Source: Casuarius casuarius (lineage: Eukaryota; Chordata; Aves; Casuariiformes; Casuariidae). Taken from it: DNA of 64,000 bases. How positions within the stretch are numbered: position 1 is the first letter of the stretch; each line of letters begins with the position of its first letter. The stretch covers positions 2,341,233-2,405,232 of the forward strand of contig PTFA01000159.1 in the NCBI GenBank assembly GCA_003342895.1, written 5' to 3'. Positions 21,001-32,586 of the stretch are shown one piece after another. The notes under the pieces were generated by a model. That model saw nothing but the letters and a program-made list of their open reading frames with translations. It searched no databases and was not told where the DNA came from. The translations under genes were made by a program, and so were the position numbers.

Positions 21001-24000
21001 TGTCATCGCTTACATGCTTGTAAGTATTTACAACAAAAGGGCTTCTAAGATCTGGAAAAAATTCAAAAATGGTTGGAAGGAAGCCATCTTCAGTCATCAG
21101 ACTATCACAAGAAACGCATAAACCACATCCTCAGAAGCTGCAAACACCCTAAACTGGTGTTTTGTTTCTGTTATCTTAGCAANGGCAAGTATGAACAGCA
21201 GGATATGTGCTCGTTATTTCTCATGATGACTTTGTAACAAACCTTTTGTTATATATAACCTTTCACCTCCTTTACCTCAAAATCTGATCATTCTGATAAA
21301 AACATCAAGCCAAGTACTCTTAAAATAGGTATAATGCATGTGCGGATATGCACTTCACAGAACAAATTCTTTCATTATTTGTAGTCTTCATTATCATAAT
21401 TTCAGTGTTCATAGCATTTAAAAATAGAAATGAAAACAAATCTCTCTGCTCTTGTGTCCCTTCCCAACTCATTGGATAAATAGCTTGAGTCATCTATAGG
21501 GTGTGTGCATGACTGGGGGAGTGGCATCTTTGTGTCTAAAGAAATTACAGAGAATGAGAAGACGGAAAAACGGCTGGCTGTGATAATTTGGAGTTGATTT
21601 CACAGCTTGTGCAAGTTTTCTTCACCCACTTGGAAGCCGTCTCCCTGGGGAATTGGTTCCCCTCCAGCAGAACATATACAAGCTCTTGGTACAACAGGAG
21701 CAGCTTTTATATCTTCGTAGCAAATCAATAATGATATTTGCTCCATAAAACAGGAAAACCATAACAGCTGAAAAAAATCGTTCAATTTTTTAAATGCTGA
21801 ATTCCACCTCTGCCAAGAAAATGAAACCTCTTTCCTAGCTCTGCCATGTTTTGTTACAGGTCTACACATATTCTACAGTCTCATTTCCTGCTTTCCTACC
21901 TTTCATACTTGCAGGGCCATATCTGAGAAACATTGACCCAGATAAGACTGCTTGCACTCAGACGCTAGTCTTTCACATTTGCTAGAGAAATAAAAATACA
22001 ACCAATGTACATAGTTTTCAGTATTTCCAGTGAGACAAGTGATCCAATTTCATAGAGAAAGATAAAAGATGAAATTGAGACAAAGCATTGTGAAGATAAT
22101 AAAGTGAGTAGTGAGTGCTTTTTCATGTTTACCAGCTGTGGACACAGTCCTGCAAGCCTCTGAAAGAAATCTCCACTCACCCATGCGAATAATGTCAGCA
22201 AAACAGGAGCTGTTACCTGTAGCAAAGATGACATGTTTGTCTTAATATTTTTCGCTCTCCAGAGACAGAGACGTGAGCAGAGAAAGGAGAGAGATCCAGC
22301 AGTTACTGGTAGTTCAGGAAACATTTTAACTGGAGCTATTCCTGCTCCTAAGCATTTTTTTAAAAGATTGTGATACCTCCAAAAATAATTTGGACCTTTG
22401 TAATGAGCCAAAGCCGCATCTTTGGTGCATAAGGACTACTGTAGAAAAAGGAGTGGTGTGGGGGGATAAGTGGCCAGAGTTTGTCAATGATACAGCACCG
22501 GGAGAAAGCACAACACGGAGTGCAAAAGGAGACAGTGATACACAATTATTGTGCATCACCGGCAGCAGTGGGAAACATGAACTTGAAGCACTGGAAGAGG
22601 GGATGCCCCAGGAGAATTGCAAGGCAACAGGGAAGCATTACAATCAAATTGACTGCTGGAAGAAGTGCTTTGGCAGAGACAGGTTTGTCTTTGTATATTA
22701 GTATGAACTAGAAAGGCGAACCAGCATCAGAAGCAAAGCCGTGTTAGGTTTAAATCTTAACAATGAGAGGGTGAAGAACCTCGGAGGAGATTGCAAGGCT
22801 GAGATACACTATTTTAGCATTTTAAAAAATATGATTGATCCAATACCCTTTCATTTTTTTTCCTTGTATTTTACTGCTTTTTTGTGTGTGCAGTCTTCAG
22901 TGTTTCTTCTTTTTGTGGTTATGATACTGAACAGTAAAAGCAGCAGCATTTGAGCTGAGTGAAATATCACATACTGTTAAGATAGCACTGAACATTAGTG
23001 CACTTACAGAGAGCTATGTAGTGACTAGTCAAGGAATGACAGAGCTGGTCAGAAATACTTTCTTTTTTCTGAAATATGAGAATGGGCATCCAGGTTTCTA
23101 TACTTTAGAAAGAAATAAAATGTAGCAAACTATTTACAAAAAAACCCAACAACCCTCAATTGTTCATGAACTTCTGCAAATATTCTATGTAATGTTTTAA
23201 AACAGTTAAAATTTATATAAAAATAAAATAGTGTAAAAAATCCCTAGATTTCAGAATGACAGCAATTTATTGGTGTGATTTTAAAGAAGACATGCTTCTT
23301 TGCCTACATGAAAGTTCATCCAAAATTAAGAAGACACATATTATTAATAAAAATCAAAACTTAATTGTTATTGCCAGCTACCCATCCGTCCCTTTTCACA
23401 AGTATTCATTCGTCTGAAAAATATCCCTCAGAGAGAAAATAGGTGTAAGCCACTTGTGCAAGCCAGAAGAAACATGATTCACAGAATGGCAATGCACTGT
23501 TTTTCCACCCCTAATTGTATTTATTTCTGTGTATAGATCAGCACTAAGATGAAATTTTGTCTCCAGATCTGCCAGGTGTGCTCCTCTTCATTATGAGACA
23601 CTACCCATTATTAATAAAACAGCAACACTGATAGAACCAAGGTATTTCTAAAGTTGGAATTCTTCGGACACCAACAAGTAGGGATTAACAACCACATCGG
23701 AAATAATGAGCCTTGACAGATCTAGGGTTAAATACTTTAAAATTAGATCCTGCTGAAAGCCGAATCTTGTTGCCTAGCAACTGCTGCATGGGATGCTGCT
23801 GTCACTCCCTGGATGCTTCTCCCGGGAGTGAACATTATGCTCACACAAAATGGGGTATGATTGGGTCAAGGTGCCATCATGCAGCACAGCTGAATCATTT
23901 TTTAAGGTAGCATATAACACAATTGCACTGAAGTTAATACCAAGATTTGTATAGCCACTTGGAGATTTAAGGAAACCTCTGGCTTTTCTCTTGAAACGGC

Positions 24001-27000
24001 TCAGCTCTGCCTAGGTGTTACCTGCCTCAAGGGAGGGCTAGCCACAAGGAGAGGGGCTCACACGAGCCCTGTGAAGGAGCAGGTCATTTCTGCGAGCTTG
24101 CCACCATCAAACTCAGTAGCTCAACAGGGGGATTTTGAATCTTGTCAAATTACTCATAGCCAAAAGACAAGAAAGGCACAATGTCTGTAATTTGTGGAGG
24201 TCTGACAGTGTGTTCAGAGCATGGAGTCCTCCTCCAGCCATGCAGAAAACACACACAAAGCTTTTCAGATAGTAACACGTACCCCTACTGAAAGCTGAAA
24301 GTGTGGATTTTTTGAGCTAATTTGAACATTTAAAGTGACTGGGAACCTATTGAATCTTAATAAGAAACCAAAATACCAACTTAAATACATCAAAAAATGC
24401 CTCTGAGGCATGAAATCTGAGGCACCTACTGAGATTTTCCAAATCACCTATATGCCCACTGATCACTAAAATCAAAAGCACATAAGCACTTCTGAGCTTG
24501 GTCTGATAGGGACCAGCTTGTATCTTTAGGCATGTAAATGCTGTCACTCAGTGCTTAGATTTGACTGCTACTCACTTTTTTGAAATGGATACAGAAACTA
24601 TGCATCCAATCCAACCTAGTATGCTGCCCATTAGATCTTGGGAACAGGTAAGAAAATATTGAAATGGGGATTATGACAACCAGCACAAAAACAAAATAGA
24701 GCTATATATAAACGTTAAGAAACTGGATATCCTTAAGTGAAAACTGAAAGAGATGGCATAGAAAAGTTGGTTGAGGTAATTCTAATGACTTATCAAATGA
24801 AGTATGATGATGGCAAATGTAGCACCTCCAGTTAAGATATGAGGAAAAGACATCTTTGATCTGTTCCCACAGCTAAAAAAAAAAAATAAAAAAAAAATCA
24901 AACCCTGTAGGTAACTGAAAAATGAACTGAAGTGCAACATACATTTATGAAATCCGTATCATGGCAGACAAATCTTTTTTCCTTTTCATTTGCTAGATGA
25001 AAGAAATGCAATAGATTAATTCTGTAGTAATTGTACATTTGTAGTAATCCCCATCATTTCCGGCCACTAGGGAGAAAGAGGGATTGGCTAAAGCATAGCC
25101 TAAGGCAGGCTGTGCCAAAAGGGAGTTTCCTGGTGTGCAAGAAAGTTACCAGGAGAGATCTCAAGGAATCAGGATCAGGACAGATCTTAAGTAAAGTTCC
25201 AGGTCATGGCCTACCGACTTCTGCAGACTGGGGCCTCCACATCTGGAAGCGACAGCAGAGAACAGAGACATGGACGTATTAGTTGATAACAGAATTAGTC
25301 AGCAGTACATAACCGTGATAAGGGCCATTACAGNCCTAGGACATACCAGGCAAGAATGGTTCTGCAAAGTTAGGGCTGCCCTAAGGCCCCTTTCCAAAGC
25401 ACTGGTGCTCTAAGTGTGTATATGGTTTTTAACATGCNTGTGCCAGAAGGCTGAATTTGAACTGGAATTGATGTACAGAACTAGAAAGATGATTAAGAGG
25501 AATGAAGATCACATCTTCCAAATGGACACCAAAAAATCTTGCTTTGTTTTATAAGTCAAGAGCCTAACGACGGAAATGATTGCTTTTGTACTGATGCACT
25601 AGAAAAATAAACACTATTGTTTAACGAAGAGCTGTTTAAGCTAACACTGGCCCAAAATAGTTAGGTATCTTATGTTATCTTTAAGTCATTTGTAAGAGCA
25701 GTTAGCTTTCAGGAGACCTTTCTGAAAGACTAGGGAGAACAAGAAACCCAACCCATCTGAAGAGAGACATTGGGGGAAAAAAAAAAATCAAGCAGAGATT
25801 ATATTGCTTTGCTGTCTGAAGTGTAAAAATGATTCTCGGGTAAAAACACAAAAGAGACTTTCTATGTTCAAATATGCTGGGAAAGTTCACGATTACATTG
25901 CTGGACTTACACTAATACTCATATGTGATTACTGCTAAGCATGCCAGATGTTCACAGTTGCCTGTATTTACTCAGACTACTCAAATTAAAAACACCTACA
26001 AGTATTTGGATGCTCAAGATCTAAGAAAGTATTAATATATTCTATGTCAAACTTAGACAGTCATTTAATAAAATAAATCTAATCTATCAAGCATTTCCTC
26101 CACAAATGTCCTTAAAATACAGCTGGTATAACTGGATAATTGCTTCAGTTAATGCTTTATTTCAAGAGTTATGGCTCCATACAGAGGGTAATTCCCAGCG
26201 AAGTCATAACAGAAGAAAACACTTTAGGGGAATTTAACAATGAATTTAAGGTTCTCTTATACAATATAGTGAATAACAATTAGAAAGATATCATTAACAT
26301 ATGATACATAGCTGTGGTTTTGTCCAAAATAATTAGCAGTTGTTCTCTTATCAATTAATTTATCAAGATGAACACTAAGACACTAGTAGCACATAGATAT
26401 TCCGTAATTTGTGGTTTAGACTCTAAATATTATTTGTTATGGTAATGAAAGCAAGTCTTAATTAAAATCTAGTATATCACTTCAAATACTGCAACAGAAC
26501 TGTTATATTTCCATCGGATCCTACATAGAGAATTTATTCAGTGCTACTAGTCAGAAGAATAATAGTAGAACAGATAGACCAGTGTCTGCTTTTAAGAGAA
26601 AAAAAGCATCATGTTGAATCTTGTTTCCCTCCTATGATGTAATGTCTCAGTGGAACTCCAGGATGGAATCAGACATTCGACATGCAGCTCATAAGACATT
26701 TATATCCAAGTCTTTCATGACTGGCTAGAATTGCATAGTGCTCTTCTCATGATGCAACCCGAAGCTTTACAGAAGATATTAAGCTAGTTAACTATTTTTC
26801 ACCGTTTGTCCAGGGAAAATCTCAGTATGGACTGGGGCAAGTGGAGAGTGGGATAGGGCAGTATTTCATTCCTTCTGGTGAAGAGGGATGTGTTGCCACC
26901 TGCATGCTTTCCAGAAAGCCTTATGTAGAAAGACCCAACAGGCCCCATAAATCATATCTAAAGAAAACTAAGTAATGAAAAAACACAAAGCAAGAACTAT

Positions 27001-27695
27001 TTCTTAAACTCTGCATTCTACATTCTTAAATTACCTGTTCCATACTACTCTGCAGATCTTTGAGTGCAAAACAAGCAACTTAACTGCAGTGATATAGATG
27101 CAGAACTGTAAATAATCACAGACATTTCATTAGAAAAAGATTCAAAGCATTTTTTTTAAGCAAATGTTTTGCACTAAAGCAAAACAAACCAAGTAAGATG
27201 TCTTACTACTGCATACCTTTTGTCTTACTGTAGGCCAGACATTTCAAAGATCTCAAAACATTCTTAAAGTTCCAGGTTACAGGGCAAAATCTTGGCCTTA
27301 ATAAGATGCTCTTCAAATATCAGTGGGGTTTAGGTTTCATTTCAGAAATAGATTTTCCATATTATCAACACAGGAGAAAATGGAGAATAAAGATGTTGAC
27401 ATCCTATCACCTCTATTACTATTCAAAACAATGGACAATGATGTGGATGAACTTGACTGAAAGCAGATCTTTCTTTCTTGATAGGGTTCAGTTATTGTAC
27501 AGATTATTTTAATGAGCATACAATTTTCTTAACCAAGCTGAGACCTAGAATGAATTAATTTTTTTTTTTTTAAACTAACCCAGTCTTGTGGAACAGATTT
27601 AAATGGGAACTTGGGGGACTCAAGAGCAGCATCTGACCCCAGAACCAAGATCTGTAGATAAAGAGATAACACAGTGTTTTCTGTTTGTAATGCTG
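18001..27695. other. Intergenic region between PPP1R21 and FOXN2
   Basis: About 9.7 kb with no supported protein gene or structured RNA on either strand. Open frames here are up to about 150 codons, show no family resemblance and have no splice support. It contains short A-rich tracts (for example near 24877), one old CR1-like fragment and a RFX-like word at 23769-23781. Confidence 0.6.
25256..25505 (+). mobile_element. Degenerate CR1-like LINE fragment
   Basis: The order of words matches the 3' part of old avian/reptilian CR1 reading frames: GGACGTATTAGTTGATAACA near 25271, then CAAAGCACTGGTG near 25396, then AACTGGAATTGATG and AGAAAGATGATTAAGAGG near 25460-25502. It is heavily diverged, with deletions; borders are approximate. 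Identification is by recall of CR1 consensus words. Confidence 0.5.
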
Positions 27696-27701
27696 TTTAT
27701 T
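27696..27701 (-). terminator. Candidate distal poly(A) signal of FOXN2
   Basis: TTTATT on the plus strand reads AATAAA on the minus strand. It is the second signal met when leaving FOXN2, 76 nt past the first, and may be an alternative distal site. Confidence 0.4.
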
Positions 27702-27771
27702 TTATAAAAGCCCCTTTGATCATCCGAATGAAAAACATGGGCAGAAAAGTCACAAATGTTATAAAACAAAG

Positions 27772-27777
27772 TTTATT
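27772..27777 (-). terminator. Candidate main poly(A) signal of FOXN2
   Basis: AATAAA on the minus strand, followed about 25 nt downstream by a U/GU-rich stretch (ATTTGTGACTTTTCTG). Cleavage would fall near 27750. It lies about 4.3 kb past the FOXN2 stop. Confidence 0.5.
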
Positions 27778-30163
27778 TTGCAATATTTTGTCATAATGAA
27801 TTGCATCTCTTTGGTAAAAATAAACTTTATAAACATTTTAATTAACAGCAATTAGCATACAAAAAACTAAACTTCTGTAAATTGTCTTTAAAATGGGTAA
27901 AGGACTAAACTGGAGGAAAAAGGGTTAGAATTGGTCACCTACTGGCAAAATTATTCTAAACAAACCCAAAGACATTGCTTATGCTACATTAGAAACAAGC
28001 TAACGGGAACATTTTAAAAACAACTCTGGTTCGTTTGATCAGAAAGCATTACAATTCACTTAAATAAATAATAGTTACAATGAATTGGCAATTATAAAAT
28101 GTTTTATATCACTATATGGCAGTAACATAATACTTTTAATTATGCACTTTTTAGTTTGAAGAAATGTACATTTATAAAACAGACTTCATAATGGCACTGG
28201 CAGTTAGATGTAAAGAATGTGCTTTAAGAAATAATGGCAGGTGCAACACTTAAAATATTCTACCTTTTCAATAAATATTTTGACTACACCATTAATAACA
28301 TGTATGAGTGTACTTTGCTTTAACCAAAGCTTTCAGTTTTCAGCCTAATGAAAAGTTGCAAACCATACAACTTCCATTTTAAAGTTGGATTTTTAAAACA
28401 TTTGATGTGACTTTTACAAAGACTGTAACTTAGTATTGGAATCCCAAAGACCAGTACAGGTTTGTACAATATTCATACCAGAATTTATCCTAAATAAAGC
28501 AGCTTCCCTTGTACGTAAGTCTCATACATTTCTCCGCTGTTTTTAAGAATTGAATGTGGTTCATTAATACTTTCCTTGCCTTTTAACTGCTACTAAAATA
28601 TATCTGAACGGACCATTGGCATGAACATTTTACATATGTCACTAAAAAAAAAAAAGGTTAAAATAAGTTTTAATTATACTCCATTTATACTATATACACC
28701 AGGGTCTTTAACTCAGGTGGCAAACAAACCCAAACCCACTGCTAGATATGTAGGTGAAAGGAAGGGCAGCTATTCTCTGACTAAGAAGAGAGGTGCTCCA
28801 AAACTGAGCTGGTAGCTTTTGCATGCCAAAACATGCGGGGACACGCATGGGGATGTGGTAGAATATGTAAAGTGCACAGATCAGCTGCCCTCTCCTTGGT
28901 GAAGGAGAGAGAAAAGATGGGAAAGTGTGGAGAGGACGAGGTGCACTGCCCCGGCCGGCTGCACTGCTTTGCATCCCGGGTAGAGGCTGGCCTTTATTTC
29001 TCTCCTTCCAAAACATCACTTCTCTCCAGCTGAGTGCTTTAGTGATGGATGCAACTTTCACTGTTCACTTCTTGTTAGTATGATTTTATTGCTTTGTCTT
29101 GGTATATGATAACTAAAATGCATTATTAGCCTCTGACCTGATCCTGTCCCTTCAGTAATGCCGAAGTCTCTATCACCAATTTCGGGGTAACAGCAGCACA
29201 GCCACTCTCCTAGTAAGTATGTTTTCAGAATAGAAATACCACATTGATTCTATTAGAAAATGAGCAAGCAAGCAAAAGAGCATATTAACCTCCTCAAAGT
29301 TTGTCCAAGGCAAAAAACAAAACAAAACAAAACCCCAACAAGAAAAAAACCCAAACCAAACTATGGAGTGGAGTATGACTGCATTTTCCAGAATACTTGG
29401 ATCTTGATCCAGCTTTCATTGGAAGTTACAGAAAAGCTGCAGCCAGTTTCATCAGGAGCCACACCGCGTACCTCTTCAATAGTGTGCAACTGAAATCATG
29501 GCACTGATCAAAATTTCAGAGTGTTAATTTTGATATAGTTGAACCATCATTCTTGCATTGATACAAAATCTGCCCTTTGCTGTATTCTTTCAAGATACTA
29601 TTAGCAAACCATTAGCAAAAAGCAGTTCCACCAAGCATTCATATCTCCACATCCAAAAATCCTACAAAGCACTGCATTTGTACTTAATTTTCTTTTAGAG
29701 AGTGAGTTTCCCTCTACTGTCCATCAGTAACACATCCAATACCAGATCTAATCAGCTAATGCACCACTTGTGATATCCAGAAGACACATGTCTGTAAGAG
29801 TGTTCTCCTGCTATGGGTGTAGCATATTNGCGTTCACACAGAGCAGGAATGCATCTGAGTTTCTTTCTTCTCTTTCAAGAAATAAATCAAATCATTCTTA
29901 AAACTGAAATAATCAAAAAAGAACACTTTATCGGGTTTGCACTCAAAAAAAAAAAGTTGGCTTTGAATTGCAAAACACACTACAAAATAACCTCAAATGT
30001 CTCAGGCTTGATCCAACAACCATTAAATCAATAGAAGCACCACCATTGTCTTCACGAGGCACTGAAACAGGCCCTCAGAGCAACACACCTTCAGCAGCAT
30101 GGTTGTATTCATATTAAAGTAGACAGTTTATGGCAGTATTCATGAAGAGACTGACAAATAAGA

Positions 30164-30186
30164 AAAACAAACAAACAAACAAAAAA
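30164..30186 (+). repeat. (AAAC)n microsatellite
   Basis: Short ACAA/AAAC repeat inside the probable FOXN2 3' UTR. A similar (AAAAC)n run occurs at 29312-29334. Confidence 0.7.
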
Positions 30187-31234
30187 CCAACACTGATCTA
30201 TGAAAGCTGGGCCTCCAAATAGCCAGAAAAATACCCCATTAGTAAAAGGTTAACTTTTGGTTGAATCCATTACTGTTTTCGACAACCAAAACAGAGGACA
30301 TTGGTTTCCTACTGGGCTCTCTTTGCTCCTAATTCTATACCAGTTTACCCAACACCTGCTGGAAACAATAGCTTAACATAATAGCTAGAAAGTTTATGGC
30401 ACATCATGCTACCTTTCAGAGACAGGAAGGATGACTTTTTATCATTGTATACAATTCCAAAACATACTTAAGGCATTCTTACACATACAGTACTGTTAAA
30501 GCCCACTCCAACAGAGCTGCATGCCCATTCTTGCACAGAAAACTTAAACAACTAAAAAAAAAAAGATAAAAGAAAACCTTAAAAAAAAGCCATCGTCTAT
30601 TGGAAGATGTAAGCAATCACCAATTATTATAAAAGAAAAAAGAAAATCACCATACCCTTGAAACATTTTTGGCCAAAAGATGTCTGGGCATTATAAAGAG
30701 ATCTTTTTTATTGCAAAAATGAATTGTGAAGGAACTTCTTCTCAAAACAGAAAGGTCCTCCTGAGTTACAATGTACACCCAAAAGCTAAAGCCTTGCTTC
30801 TTAGATGCACAGCATATCACAGGAGGCTGAAAGGATTTGCACAGCACAAGGCACGCTGATCTGGGAAACGGAAGGTACGGACAGCCAATGTCACAATAAC
30901 TACAGTGTTGGGGAGAGGGGGCCAAAAAATGCCAAAAAGCAATTCAAGGTTCACCAATTCAAAAAGGAAGCTATTCTTTCTATTTTGCCAGATCAGACAG
31001 TCATTCACAATCCAGCCACCTAAAACCTCCACTTCATTCATGTTGTAAACAGCACNAACTTTTGCGTTCTTTTGTTCCTGAATCAATCTCTTCTGTAGGG
31101 GAGCAAAAGTGTGGGCGTTGCACTGGGACAAGCAGCAGAACTTTTGCTAATGCAGCTGAGTATTCAATAGTGAGGATAAAATGAGGACGACAAATTTGTT
31201 AAGTGGCAGCTTTCGCTGCATTTGCTACATCCAA

Positions 31235-31322
31235 GGGGTGTGTGTGTGTGCGCGCACATGTGCACCTGTGTGAAAATCTCCCCCCACACACATGCACACG
31301 CACACACAAGACAATTGTCTTG
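31235..31322. repeat. GT/AC inverted repeat with adjoining 16-bp palindrome
   Basis: A (GT)n-GCGCGC segment at about 31237-31256 faces a (CA)n segment at about 31284-31308, so the strands can fold back. It is followed by the perfect palindrome CAAGACAATTGTCTTG at 31307-31322. Confidence 0.75.
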
Positions 31323-32068
31323 AGATGGCTGCATAAGGTGGATTTGGAAAAAAAAGAAAGCTGAGGGTGGTACACACCTCAGTCACCCCTCACCCACTCT
31401 TCCAGGGAGGGTTTATGCTCCTTTCTTCCTCTCTGCAAGGGCTACTTAACATCTTGCTAAAAGCAGCTCCTTACAGTGCTACTGTTTTTCACCCACTGTA
31501 TGAGGTCAGAGGGGCTGAAAACTGCAGCCACTCTGAGCTGCTTCACTAGCAGTTCCCCAGGACATAGATCAGAAAAGCAGAAGAGAAAACTGAGTGGGAG
31601 GAGGCAGCCAAGGCAAAAACCTCTGTAGGCATCTGTCCCCCCCACCTTTTTTTTTTGTCTCCTCCTTTTTAATCCTTTACATGGAAGTCAGAGCCCTTAG
31701 ATAGGGCAAAATTCACCTCTGCAGAAAGGGCTGGCAGAGAGGTAACTATTATCCACAGCGTGCATCTGAATGAACATATCTGTGGAAATATTCAACTATT
31801 AAAAAGAAAAAAAAAAAAGGTGATCATTAAGAAGTATGTTTTCAGGTTTTCACAAGTCATGCATCTCTTCTAATTTAAAAGGATTAAATAATTTTTTTTC
31901 TTTTAGGCAGTGATTTAAAAATAAATGGCTAAATTATAATTAGCGCCAAAAAATAAAAAAGCAAATGAGTCCTCTTATGGCTTTGATCTCCCTTGTGAAG
32001 GGTAAAAGTAGAAGAGTATTGCCACACTTAAAAAAAATATATGTATATATTCAGCACTGACAGACATA

Positions 32069-32586
32069 CTATTTTTTCCTTTGCTTGTGACTGTGGGTCT
32101 TTGCAGTACTTATTAAGGAACCCAAGCACGTTCGGACACCAGCAAGGTGCAGCAGAGACCCTGCTGCTTCTTTCAACTCCTCATCAATTTCTTGACATAA
32201 CTCCTTGAGTGCTTTGTTGCTAGGCTGACTTTTGTCAGAGGTATCTACACAAGGTTGTGATGCATAGCCACTATCTCCAAGAGGATCATCTTCATAGTCA
32301 ACGTCTGTATCCACTTCGCTGTGGAATCCTTCACTGCCATCGCTTCCAGCATGGCTGTTCTTGGAGATAAATTCATACACCTCATCAACAGAGGACAAGG
32401 AAGACACACTGGATCTAGATGCACAGCGTTGTGAACCCATGCTGCTAGCACTGTAATTGTGATCCTCCTTTGGATCAATATTGGTGGCTGCAGAATCATT
32501 TTCTTGTAAATTTATGGAACTGGGAGAATTAAATGCACTGCCGTAACTCCTCTTCTCAGGTGTCTTCAGAGGTTGAGGTTTCTCAC
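32069..32586 (-). CDS. FOXN2: FOXN2 coding exon 5 (residues 266-437, stop TAG)
   Basis: A 518-nt coding part of the last exon with acceptor TTAATAG, ending in TAG at 32071-32069. It begins [16 protein letters not shown]. It holds a serine-rich segment, an acidic [16 protein letters not shown] stretch, the conserved [18 protein letters not shown] helix and a basic C terminus KQRKK. Confidence 0.96.

Larger units (their letters stand above)
27750..32068 (-). other. FOXN2: Probable 3' UTR of FOXN2
   Basis: Sequence between the FOXN2 stop codon and the best poly(A) signal. No other gene is found in it. It contains features usual for regulated 3' UTRs: an AU-rich nonamer TTATTTATT (minus strand, 28063-28071), a Pumilio-type TGTATATA (minus strand, 28691-28698), and a GT/AC inverted repeat at 31235-31308. 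Extent is inferred from the signal position alone; a shorter transcript ending earlier is possible. Confidence 0.5.

Noticed and set aside
21965..22411. 148-codon minus-strand ORF in the intergenic region
   Set aside because: No recognisable family, no splice or promoter context.
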